Assembly (NCBI RefSeq): GCF_038003085.1
Contig: NZ_JBBOOM010000001.1
Location: forward strand, 496,001-560,000
Reading direction: 5' to 3'
Source: Psychrobacillus sp. FSL K6-2836
GTDB lineage: Bacteria > Bacillota > Bacilli > Bacillales_A > Planococcaceae
Length of the DNA: 64,000 bases
This document shows, in pieces, positions 8,595-17,305 of the stretch. A program made the translations under genes and the position numbers. The notes under the pieces were generated by a model. That model searched no databases. It had not been told where the DNA came from and saw only the letters and a list, made by a program, of their open reading frames with translations. The stretch's first letter is position 1. Every line of letters starts with the position of its first letter.

Positions 8595-10311
8595 ACTTTT
8601 AAAAAACTTATCAGTGTATAAGTGGATTGTTCTTTCCGTGCTAGGATTCGTTTTTATACAATCTATGGCTGACCTTTATTTACCAACGCTAATGGCAGAT
8701 ATTATTGATAAAGGCGTTGTGATTGGTGATACATCTTATATTTGGAAAATTGGTGGTCTAATGCTCTTGGTGGCTGCATTTGGTGCCATTGCATCAATCG
8801 CTGCAAGTTACTACTCCTCCAAAGCAGCAATAGGACTAGGAAGGGATATCCGCCGCAAGGTTTTTAAACATGTAGAGCAATTTTCACTACAAGAATTTGA
8901 CGAGTTTGGTACTGCTTCACTTATTACTAGAACGACAAATGATATTACCCAAGTTCAGCAAGTGGTAATTATGATGCTTCGTATGGTTGTCAGCGCTCCA
9001 ATTATGTTTGTTGGAGGAATAATTATGGCTGTATCTAAAGATGCTAAATTATCCCTTGTGATTGTTCTTACGATGCCTATGTTAGTAGCTTCCGTATTAC
9101 TAATTTTGTATAAAGGTGTACCGCTTTTCAAAACTGTTCAGAAGCGGTTAGATCGCTTAAATCTAGTATTACGTGAAAATTTGACTGGAATTCGTGTTAT
9201 CCGTGCGTTTAACCATGAAAAGCAGGAAAAGGTGCGCCTTCAAAAAGCAAATAAAGATTTGACGGATGTATCCATTAAAGTGAACAAAGTTATGGCATTC
9301 TTAATGCCAGTCATGATGCTCGTAATGAATATAACTGTAGTTTTAATCATTTGGTTCGGTGGAATTCGTATTGACGGGGGCTCCATGTTAATTGGTGATT
9401 TAATGGCGTTCATACAATATGTAATGCAAATTATGTTCGCGCTTGTTATGGCATCCATGATGTTCATCATGGTCCCCCGGGCTGCAGTTTCAGCAAATCG
9501 GATTAACGAAGTACTTAGTAAAAAACCGATCTACTTGACTGAGGGAACAAAATCGGCGGATAAAGAACGGGGAACACTTGAATTTGATCATGTATCTTTT
9601 AGTTATCCAGGAGCCGAAGAGTCAGCTTTATCGAATATTACCTTTCAAGCAAGGTCAGGAGAAATAACTGCAATTATCGGAGGTACAGGTGCTGGTAAGT
9701 CGACGCTTGTAAACTTGATACCTCGTTTTTATGATGTGACAAGTGGGACCATTCGTGTAAACGGTGTCGATATTCGCGAAGCTTCCCAAGATGAGGTACG
9801 TTCGAAAATTGGGTTTGTACCTCAAAAAGCACTTCTCTTTTCCGGTACCATTAAGGAAAATATACGGTACGGAAAACAAGATGCAACACAAGAGGAGATT
9901 GAGCATGCTGCTCGTATTGCACAAGCTGAAGATTTTATAAGCAAAATGGACGACGAATACGATGCAGTTATTACACAAGGTGGTTCGAATGTATCTGGAG
10001 GGCAAAAACAACGTCTATCGATTGCAAGGGCGCTCGTTCGTAAACCTGACATTTACGTTTTCGATGATAGTTTTTCGGCGCTCGATTTCAAAACAGATGC
10101 AAAACTTCGAGAAGCACTCAATGACGAAACTACCAATTCCACTGTGGTGATTGTTGCACAAAGAGTTAGCACTGTAGCCGATGCTGATCAAATTATCGTA
10201 TTAGATAAAGGCGAAATTGTAGGAATTGGCACTCATCAAGATCTTCTTGAAAAGAATAATGTATATCGTGAAATAGTCGAATCACAGCTCTCAGAGGAGG
10301 AAATCGCATGA
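8587..10311 (+). CDS. Heterodimeric ABC exporter subunit with degenerate catalytic base
   Basis: A 574-residue half-transporter with six membrane helices (residues 15-300) fused to an ATPase domain. Walker A is GGTGAGKST, the signature is VSGGQKQRLSIARAL, and Walker B is IYVFDD, so Asp replaces the usual catalytic Glu. The partner encoded next has the Glu but a weakened signature. This complementarity is typical of BmrCD/LmrCD/YfiBC-type drug exporters with one non-hydrolysing ATP site. ATG at 8587 follows AAAGGAG and overlaps the end of marR; its own stop overlaps the next start. Confidence 0.92.
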   Translation: MIKLLKNLSVYKWIVLSVLGFVFIQSMADLYLPTLMADIIDKGVVIGDTSYIWKIGGLMLLVAAFGAIASIAASYYSSKAAIGLGRDIRRKVFKHVEQFSLQEFDEFGTASLITRTTNDITQVQQVVIMMLRMVVSAPIMFVGGIIMAVSKDAKLSLVIVLTMPMLVASVLLILYKGVPLFKTVQKRLDRLNLVLRENLTGIRVIRAFNHEKQEKVRLQKANKDLTDVSIKVNKVMAFLMPVMMLVMNITVVLIIWFGGIRIDGGSMLIGDLMAFIQYVMQIMFALVMASMMFIMVPRAAVSANRINEVLSKKPIYLTEGTKSADKERGTLEFDHVSFSYPGAEESALSNITFQARSGEITAIIGGTGAGKSTLVNLIPRFYDVTSGTIRVNGVDIREASQDEVRSKIGFVPQKALLFSGTIKENIRYGKQDATQEEIEHAARIAQAEDFISKMDDEYDAVITQGGSNVSGGQKQRLSIARALVRKPDIYVFDDSFSALDFKTDAKLREALNDETTNSTVVIVAQRVSTVADADQIIVLDKGEIVGIGTHQDLLEKNNVYREIVESQLSEEEIA

Positions 10312-12170
10312 GCAAGCAAAAAAAATCGCAGTCTCAAGGCGGACATCCCACGGGAACTGGCGGAGGAAACATGATGATGATGGGCGGGCAGAAGGCGAAG
10401 AATTTTAAAGGTACATTACGTCGCCTTCTGTCTTACTTAAAACCTCGTCGCAATCAACTAATTGCAGTGTTTATCGCTGCTATTTTAAGTACTGTATTTG
10501 CGATTGTCGGTCCTAAAATTATGGGGAACGCAATTACAATATTATTTGAAGGCGCATATGGAAAACTTTCAGGAGTGCCAGGTGCAGGAATCGATTTTGA
10601 TGCAATTGGTAAACTTCTTTTGCTACTAGCGGGTCTGTATGTCATAAGCAGTCTGTTTACCTATATTCAGCAATACATCATGTCAAGTGTTGCACAAAAA
10701 ACGGTTTATGATTTACGCGAAGATGTAAATAACAAACTTGAAAAACTTCCACTTAAATATTATGACGGAAGGCCAAATGGAGAGACACTAAGTCGTGTGA
10801 CGAATGATATCGATACAATTGGAAGTACACTTCAACAAAGTTTAACACAGTTTATTACCTCCATTGTTACAATAGTCGGTATAATTGTAATGATGCTTAC
10901 AATAAGTCCAATACTAACTTTAATCACTATTATCAGCTTACCGTTATCGATGTTTGTGATTCAACCGATTTTGAAAAGATCGCAAAAGCATTTTGCCGAC
11001 CAACAACGGACATTGGGGCAGTTGAATGGTCATATTGAAGAAATGTATACAGGACACCAAGTCGTTAAAGTATTTGGTCATGAGAAGGAAGCACTAGCCG
11101 AGTTCGACGAAGTGAATGAGCAATTGTATGACGCCGGTCGTAAAGCTCAATTTATCTCTGGGATTATCATGCCGATGATGTCTTTAATCGGAAATTTAAG
11201 CTATGTCGTGATAAGTGTTGTCGGTGGAATATTAGTTATACAACGTGCCATTTCAATTGGTGATATACAAGCTTTTATCACTTATTCTAAGCAATTTACA
11301 CAACCGGTAATGCAAACAGCCAATATTGCTAACATCGTTCAGTCGACCGTAGCAGCTGCCGAACGTGTATTTGAATTACTGGATGAAGAAGAGGAAGAAA
11401 AAGAAATAACTACCGAAACGCTATTTAGAGCGGAAGGTGCCGTAACGTTTGAACAAGTAGACTTTGGTTATGGAGAAGAGCTATTAATAGAAAATATGAA
11501 TATTAATGTGCTTCCAGGTCAAACGGTTGCGATAGTAGGTCCAACTGGCGCTGGGAAAACAACATTGATCAATTTATTAATGAGATTTTATGAGTTAAAT
11601 AACGGAAAAATAACAATAGATGGCCATGATACTCGAATGATGTCACGTTCAGATTTGCGCACAACATTTGGAATGGTTCTTCAAGATACTTGGCTCTTTA
11701 ATGGCACGATTAAAGACAATATTGCTTTCGGCAAAGACGGAGCGACAGACGAAGAAATATTTGCAGCTGCTAAAACAGCCCGTGCCGACCATTTCATACG
11801 CACTTTACCGGATGGCTACGATACAGTTTTGAACGAAGAAGCATCCAATATTTCGCAAGGTCAAAAACAACTATTAACAATCGCTCGCGCCGTTCTTGCA
11901 AATCCACCAATCATGATTTTAGATGAAGCCACTTCTAGTGTGGATACTCGTACAGAATTGCTAATTCAACAAGCGATGAATCGTTTAATGAAAGAACGAA
12001 CTAGCTTCGTTATAGCCCATCGACTTTCTACTATTAGAGATGCAGACTTAATATTAGTAATGAATCAAGGGAAAGTAATTGAACAAGGAAGCCACGTAGA
12101 ACTCATCGAAAAAAATGGCTTCTATGCGGATCTATATAACAGTCAATTTTCAACTAAAAAAGCGATTTAA
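10308..12170 (+). CDS. Heterodimeric ABC exporter subunit with intact catalytic Glu
   Basis: A 620-residue half-transporter, partner of the preceding gene (ATGA overlap). A Gly/Met-rich N-terminal tail (GGGNMMMMGGQKAKNF) precedes six membrane helices at residues 45-325. The ATPase domain has Walker A GPTGAGKTT, signature ISQGQKQLLTIARA (SQGQ instead of SGGQ) and Walker B IMILDE with catalytic Glu. The competent ATP site would combine this Walker B with the SGGQ of the partner. Probable multidrug or peptide efflux pump under control of the upstream MarR protein. Confidence 0.92.
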   Translation: MSKQKKSQSQGGHPTGTGGGNMMMMGGQKAKNFKGTLRRLLSYLKPRRNQLIAVFIAAILSTVFAIVGPKIMGNAITILFEGAYGKLSGVPGAGIDFDAIGKLLLLLAGLYVISSLFTYIQQYIMSSVAQKTVYDLREDVNNKLEKLPLKYYDGRPNGETLSRVTNDIDTIGSTLQQSLTQFITSIVTIVGIIVMMLTISPILTLITIISLPLSMFVIQPILKRSQKHFADQQRTLGQLNGHIEEMYTGHQVVKVFGHEKEALAEFDEVNEQLYDAGRKAQFISGIIMPMMSLIGNLSYVVISVVGGILVIQRAISIGDIQAFITYSKQFTQPVMQTANIANIVQSTVAAAERVFELLDEEEEEKEITTETLFRAEGAVTFEQVDFGYGEELLIENMNINVLPGQTVAIVGPTGAGKTTLINLLMRFYELNNGKITIDGHDTRMMSRSDLRTTFGMVLQDTWLFNGTIKDNIAFGKDGATDEEIFAAAKTARADHFIRTLPDGYDTVLNEEASNISQGQKQLLTIARAVLANPPIMILDEATSSVDTRTELLIQQAMNRLMKERTSFVIAHRLSTIRDADLILVMNQGKVIEQGSHVELIEKNGFYADLYNSQFSTKKAI

Positions 12171-12175
12171 ACATA

Positions 12176-12207
12176 TGAGAGAGAGTCATTCGCCTGACTC
12201 TCTTTTT
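12176..12207 (+). terminator. Terminator of the marR-ABC-ABC operon
   Basis: GAGAGAGTCA-TTCGCC-TGACTCTC followed by TTTTTTCTT, just after the stop codon. Confidence 0.85.
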
Positions 12208-12385
12208 TCTTACATACATTTATTCATCTTTTCTATCTATATGCTTATTACATAGGTTTGGTTTGCAGGTTAAAACGTATGTATTAATAGCTCTTTGAGG
12301 ATCAATAGAATAAGTACATTAAGTAGAACAAGACTGAATTGTTCCAGTCTAAATCTACTTTTTGGTCTCCCAAGTTTCACTAATC

Positions 12386-12441
12386 TGCTCTTTTGTTAAG
12401 CAATTTATTAGACTCTGAGCTTTTTTAAATTTTCATGGGAG
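12386..12441 (+). mobile_element. Right-end relic of the IS110-family element
   Basis: Roughly 55 bp ending in ATTTTCATGGGAG matches the right end of the derivative at 46489-46863 (shared CTCTTTTGTTA.GCAATTT and TTTGAGC/TCTGAGC blocks). No left end was found nearby, so this is a decayed insertion or a solo end. Confidence 0.55.
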
Positions 12442-12526
12442 TTAAAAAAGTTTACCAAAAAGGTCTCTAGCAACAAATATACTCCTTCTTGCTCCACTCA
12501 CTTACTTCTTTAGTTATCAAAATTTA

Positions 12527-14212
12527 TTAAATTCGATATATTTTCCTGTAATCTATTTTCCCGTTTGTTTCCATTTCAATACCGGCGAACGGACTATCAT
12601 CTCGAATGTATAAATTATGTGTACGGTGAGATAGAAACTTAATAGTTGCTGCTTGTTGCATGATCTTTTCAACCTCTATAAACAATTTAAACACTAGCTG
12701 GTCATCTGTATAATTCAATATCTGTTCCAATAATTCATCTACCTGTCCCTTTACATTACCATTAAGAAACGTCATATACGGAAATTGAACCGATTGAAAA
12801 ATATGAAGTAACGATATAATTCGATCTTGCCCTAAGGCAACACCACCTATATAAATATCGTAATTGGATGCAAGTTGATCTGAAGGTGTACGGTAAGGTG
12901 CTAGCTCTATTTCATGCTCAATTTCGTAAGCCGTTAGACGCTCACTTAAGATGTTTGCCTCTCGTAAATGGTTTACATTCGCACGAATTTGCTGTACCCC
13001 GATTTTTAATTTTGGAAAATAATTTCCTGGAACTAGATCTTTTATTGGTACGACTACTTCATCTGCATTTAAGAAAAAGCTATGTGCCACCGTTTCACCG
13101 TATTCCTTTAAGCAGTATTCATTCGGGTTAATAAGTGAATAAACGGTCCTTCTAAGCTGCTCATCTTGTAGAACGCTATGTGAAGTAGTATTTAATAATA
13201 TAAAGTCCCCACCTTCTTCATGAAAAGTTTTCTTTGTATGCGGAATCGTAACATCAATTGGGCTAGTTGATAGCCCAAACTTAACTATTGCCGGCGTATG
13301 GATAATTTCTACAACATCAATCCATGGGCGTTCTTTAAAGTAATTAGGAAAGGCAGTTAATTGCATATATTCCTCTTTAAAAATAGTTAACTGGAACGGT
13401 CCAGAGCCAACAGGAACTCCTATTTCTCCACCTTTTATCCACTCATAAGATACAATCGCCATTTTAGTACTGCACAAGAGACGTGGAAATAATGCATTCG
13501 GATTTTTAAGTGTAATTTCGATACTATACGAATTCAGTGAAATAATTTTCACAATCGTAAACAAATCAAATACTGTATTCATCGTTCTCTTTAATGATGC
13601 GACTACATCACGACTCGTTAGCTTTTCCCCATCATGGAACGTGACATCTTTACGAAGTGTAAATCTCCATACACGGTGATCTACAGTATGATAGGCAAAT
13701 ACTAAATTCGGTCGAGCTTGCTGTGTTTCAGTACAAAATTCAAATAATGTTCCAAATATTTGTTGTGCGATATGGCTGTCATGTCTTGATAATCCTTTAA
13801 GAGGATCTAAAATAAGTTCAACTTTTGGGTAGGGATAACGAAAAACATCTTGTTCATCGTCAGATTTGGTAAACCCGTATCTATCTATCAGCCATGTATT
13901 CACCTCTGGTTTCCCTAATAGCTGATATTTGTGTAGCAGCTTGTAAGCTTTGTCATACTGTGCTCCTTGCCACTGTTTATCAAACTCTATAAATATTGCC
14001 TGTAGTTTTGGTAGCTTGATTTTTAACTGTGGCTTTTTTCCACGACCTTGATAGGTCTCCCAGTCGACCCAACCTGACTCATAGCACTTTTTAATAATGG
14101 TTTTCGCATACCTTGTTGAGCAGTTCCAAGTATTTGATAGCTCCTCAATCGTCGTCTCATAATTTGTAAATGGCTCGAACTTTTCATATAAAGGCAATAA
14201 ATATCGAATCAT
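12527..14212 (-). CDS. SgrR-type regulator: winged-helix DNA-binding domain fused to a solute-binding domain
   Basis: A 561-residue cytoplasmic protein without a signal peptide. Residues 1-110 form an SgrR-type winged-helix domain (TTIEELSNTWNCSTRYAKTI). The remainder, from about 130, resembles family 5 (peptide/oligosaccharide) solute-binding proteins, with the marker VWRFTLRKDVTFHDGEKLTS. In this architecture the binding domain acts as a ligand sensor. It is divergent from an MFS exporter across about 90 bp, which suggests it controls that gene. Confidence 0.82.
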   Translation of the reverse strand: MIRYLLPLYEKFEPFTNYETTIEELSNTWNCSTRYAKTIIKKCYESGWVDWETYQGRGKKPQLKIKLPKLQAIFIEFDKQWQGAQYDKAYKLLHKYQLLGKPEVNTWLIDRYGFTKSDDEQDVFRYPYPKVELILDPLKGLSRHDSHIAQQIFGTLFEFCTETQQARPNLVFAYHTVDHRVWRFTLRKDVTFHDGEKLTSRDVVASLKRTMNTVFDLFTIVKIISLNSYSIEITLKNPNALFPRLLCSTKMAIVSYEWIKGGEIGVPVGSGPFQLTIFKEEYMQLTAFPNYFKERPWIDVVEIIHTPAIVKFGLSTSPIDVTIPHTKKTFHEEGGDFILLNTTSHSVLQDEQLRRTVYSLINPNEYCLKEYGETVAHSFFLNADEVVVPIKDLVPGNYFPKLKIGVQQIRANVNHLREANILSERLTAYEIEHEIELAPYRTPSDQLASNYDIYIGGVALGQDRIISLLHIFQSVQFPYMTFLNGNVKGQVDELLEQILNYTDDQLVFKLFIEVEKIMQQAATIKFLSHRTHNLYIRDDSPFAGIEMETNGKIDYRKIYRI

Positions 14213-14302
14213 CCATATCCCCCTAAAAGGTGAACAAATTTATTTTATATTTCACTTTTTGTTCTTCTTTTATTATTTTATCATTTGTATAGGAGGGTTT
14301 AT

Positions 14303-15493
14303 ATGAATTTATATCGCAATAAAAACTTTACTATTCTCTATTCCATTACGATTTTATCCACATTTGGAAGTACCATTTACACATTCATTTTGCCTTTACT
14401 TATATATGATTTATCCCAATCAGCTTTAGCAATGAGTACAATGCGGATTGTTGATTTTTTGCCGAATGTTTTGTTAGGTATGCTTGCCGGAGCTATTGTT
14501 GACCGCGTGAATCGTAATATGATGATTACATATGGTGGATTCCTAAAGGTGCTCCTTTCCGCCTTCTTAACGTTTGTTATTTACTTAAATGCAGTGGAGC
14601 CATGGCATTTGTACCTTTTAGGCTTTCTCATTTCAACCGTTAGTTATACTGTTGGTAATGCTACTCACGCTATTATTCCGCAGCTGTTCTATAAAAAGTG
14701 GATGACCGATATTCAAGCGAAATTTTCTTTTGTAAATACATTTGTCTCAATTATTGGACCTTCCTTGGCTGGTGCGCTACTACTTATAATTGCCTACGAT
14801 CATTTAATGATCGTATACACAGTATCGCTACTTACTATTTGGATCATTAGTCTTTTTATTGATCAGACAACAACTCCCGAACGCCTGAAGAAGCAGTCAC
14901 TACTTGAAGATATGAAGGAAGGAATTCAAGAATTATTTGGTAATAAACTGCTTCTTACCCCAACACTTTCTATTTTATTAGTAAACTTAGCAACTAGTTT
15001 AATTATTGGGGTACTTATGTTTTATGTCGTTGATATATTAGGTGAAACGAAGGAGCAGCTTGGTCTTATGTATTCAATTGCTGCACTAGGAGGGCTTGTA
15101 GGGGCACGACTTATTAAGCCATTAAGAAAACGCTGGACTAGAGGTTCTATATATATTGGGCTACATGCCATAGATGCTTTCGTTCTTGTTTTCTTCTTCT
15201 TTGCAACAACTTGGTGGCAACTTGGGATTTTATTAGCTTTTCGTTCGTGTACGACGGTTATTACCAATATTATTTATCTAGCAATTCGTCAAGAATCCAC
15301 ACCGAATCATTTGCTTGGTCGTGTCGCGGGGACTTCTTCTATGTTCATGAAATTAGCGCTACCAATTGGATTATTTTTTGGGGGGATTTGGGCAGAAACA
15401 TTTCCAATACCATATATTTTCATCATCTCAGCATCGATAGTACTTAGCATTTGTATACTGTTGCGAAAAAACAATTTCCAAAAGTTAGTGTAG
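14303..15493 (+). CDS. MFS transporter
   Basis: A 396-residue integral membrane protein with about 12 helices, probably an efflux permease. The loop between helices 2 and 3 carries the MFS motif GMLAGAIVDRVNRNMMI. ATG at 14303 was chosen over an upstream TTG at 14285 because AGGAGGG sits directly before it. It is divergently transcribed from the SgrR-type regulator; in related arrangements the regulator senses the exported compound. Confidence 0.87.
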   Translation: MNLYRNKNFTILYSITILSTFGSTIYTFILPLLIYDLSQSALAMSTMRIVDFLPNVLLGMLAGAIVDRVNRNMMITYGGFLKVLLSAFLTFVIYLNAVEPWHLYLLGFLISTVSYTVGNATHAIIPQLFYKKWMTDIQAKFSFVNTFVSIIGPSLAGALLLIIAYDHLMIVYTVSLLTIWIISLFIDQTTTPERLKKQSLLEDMKEGIQELFGNKLLLTPTLSILLVNLATSLIIGVLMFYVVDILGETKEQLGLMYSIAALGGLVGARLIKPLRKRWTRGSIYIGLHAIDAFVLVFFFFATTWWQLGILLAFRSCTTVITNIIYLAIRQESTPNHLLGRVAGTSSMFMKLALPIGLFFGGIWAETFPIPYIFIISASIVLSICILLRKNNFQKLV

Positions 15494-15650
15494 GATCTTG
15501 TGAAATAAAAAATGAATATATAAAAGGTTATTCGAAATGAATTCTTTCCCGTTAAATTAAAAAGGCAGTAGAGAATTATGACTTGTATCCTTCTACATCC
15601 AGGTTAATCATGTTGATTGTTTTCTTTCTCGTTAGATTAGATGGAGGACG

Positions 15651-15692
15651 ATTTAAAAGACTTGCCTTTTATAAAGGACAAGTCTTTTAAAT
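15651..15692. terminator. Bidirectional terminator between MFS and M48 genes
   Basis: Long inverted repeat TTTAAAAGACTTG...CAAGTCTTTTAAA between two convergent genes. Confidence 0.75.
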
Positions 15693-15703
15693 TATCTACT
15701 TAT

Positions 15704-16975
15704 TTACTCTTTAGATTTTATTTCATTGGCTACCTTATTAATCCTTTCTAGCATTGTCGGATGGGAATATCGAAACCATTTTACGAGGAATGGAGGATTC
15801 ACTTCATTTAACCCGGCTCTTGTAAGTTCTTGAAAAGTGCTCACAGCAGCACTTGGGTCTGTGACTAACTCTATTGCATACTGATCAGCCCTTGTTTCTT
15901 GATATCTAGAAATATAATTTGAAAGTGGACTTGAAGCGAATAATAGAAAGGATGTAATTAGTAAAAACAATGGTAACGAGTGAATAGCATTTATCTGCTT
16001 TATTTTTAAACTACGCCCAAACCTATCGACGATCCAAGGCATTATTTTCGCTGTTAACCAGAGCCCCAGAAACATAGTTAAAATATATTCAGCTATTCCG
16101 AAATATATATGTTTCTCCACATAGTGTCCCATTTCATGGGCCATAATGAAGAGAATCTCATTTTCTGATAAACGGTTTAACGTCGTATCCCATAATACAA
16201 TTCTGGAATTACTACCAATACCCGTAACATAAGCATTTAGCGCATTTGTCTTTTCCGCCATATTCACTTCATACACATGCTCGGTTGGAATATTTGCTTG
16301 TTCGGCTAACGTGAGTATTTTCGTCTCTAATTCTTTATTCGTTAATGGGTAAAAATCATTATACAATGGGTCGATTACTACCGGTTGGATAAACATAAGG
16401 AAAATGGAATATGGAATCATTAATAGCCAAGCTATTAGCCACCATTTTTTAGGACTTTTCTTAATCAGCCAATAGAGGACGGACACAATTACTACAGTCA
16501 TTGCGAAGTCTATCCAAAAACCAATTACATTATCTCGCATCCAGGAAGCGAAAACTTGGGTACTGATCCCATAGCTCTTTCCTAAAGAATATCGGTAATA
16601 GTCTAAAGGAAAGAATACGATAAATATAAAAAGAGAAAGTAAAAATAAATATACTCCGTTTTGCACTATTCCCCATTTATTTCGAAAGGGATTCCATTTT
16701 TCAAACGCTTGAGAAAGTCCGGTAGTTAATACAAATATATAGACAAGCCACTCGAACGGTGTTGCTACAAAAAAGAGGAAATTCTTTATTTTTGAATACT
16801 CCTCACTAAGGTATAATTCTTGCTCAGACATAAAAACTTGTGGATCTGCAACCGTCCCTTTCAACGATTCCGGGATACCCCCACCATTACTATGAAAAAT
16901 ATATACATACATCAATAATGCATATACCCCAAATAACAAAAGAGCGGTAATTCCGTATTTTTTCGCCAAATGCAC
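15704..16975 (-). CDS. M48-family membrane metalloprotease (Ste24/CAAX protease-like)
   Basis: About 423 residues with at least six membrane helices. The zinc-protease motif HExxH is FIMAHEMGHYVEKH near residue 285, and the third ligand Glu lies in YQETRADQYAIEL. It resembles Ste24-type zinc proteases and Bacillus YhfN, which act in membrane protein quality control. The start is uncertain: GTG at 16975 has GGAG five bases upstream, while the longer GTG at 16990 has no clear ribosome site. Confidence 0.85.
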   Translation of the reverse strand: MHLAKKYGITALLLFGVYALLMYVYIFHSNGGGIPESLKGTVADPQVFMSEQELYLSEEYSKIKNFLFFVATPFEWLVYIFVLTTGLSQAFEKWNPFRNKWGIVQNGVYLFLLSLFIFIVFFPLDYYRYSLGKSYGISTQVFASWMRDNVIGFWIDFAMTVVIVSVLYWLIKKSPKKWWLIAWLLMIPYSIFLMFIQPVVIDPLYNDFYPLTNKELETKILTLAEQANIPTEHVYEVNMAEKTNALNAYVTGIGSNSRIVLWDTTLNRLSENEILFIMAHEMGHYVEKHIYFGIAEYILTMFLGLWLTAKIMPWIVDRFGRSLKIKQINAIHSLPLFLLITSFLLFASSPLSNYISRYQETRADQYAIELVTDPSAAVSTFQELTRAGLNEVNPPFLVKWFRYSHPTMLERINKVANEIKSKE

Positions 16976-17305
16976 TTCAACTCCATTCACACTTTCTTAC
17001 ATTAAGTGTAATCAAAAAAAAGAAAGATAGAACCAATTATAGTGATAGGCTACTTTGAAGAAGTTGCAATTTTCTTTGTCATTGAGCCGGGTGACAAAAA
17101 TATAATTAGAGTAATATATATGTCCCTATTCCGATTTCCATATTTCAGCGAAAAAGGAAGCCGATCCTTATATTGTTTGAGCACCAAGTACCTAAAGCTT
17201 ATTCTTACTAATCCCCTGTCCTTCTTAGGTTAGTCACTATTAATTGGGGGCATACTAAAAATATCGAATACCTATCAACTTCAATTTTAGTAGGGTGGAC
17301 TGGTT
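16976..17305. other. Divergent intergenic region, M48 protease / YhgE
   Basis: 330 AT-rich bases that should hold both promoters. No gene, repeat or clear operator was seen. Confidence 0.35.

Larger units (their letters stand above)
12171..12526. other. Intergenic region with terminators and an IS110-family end relic
   Basis: Holds the ABC operon terminator, a second strong hairpin (12318-12363, arms AGACTG/CAGTCT inside AGTAGA/TCTACT, followed by TTTTT), and a right-end relic of the IS110-family element found near 49-50 kb (12386-12441). No gene. Confidence 0.5.
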
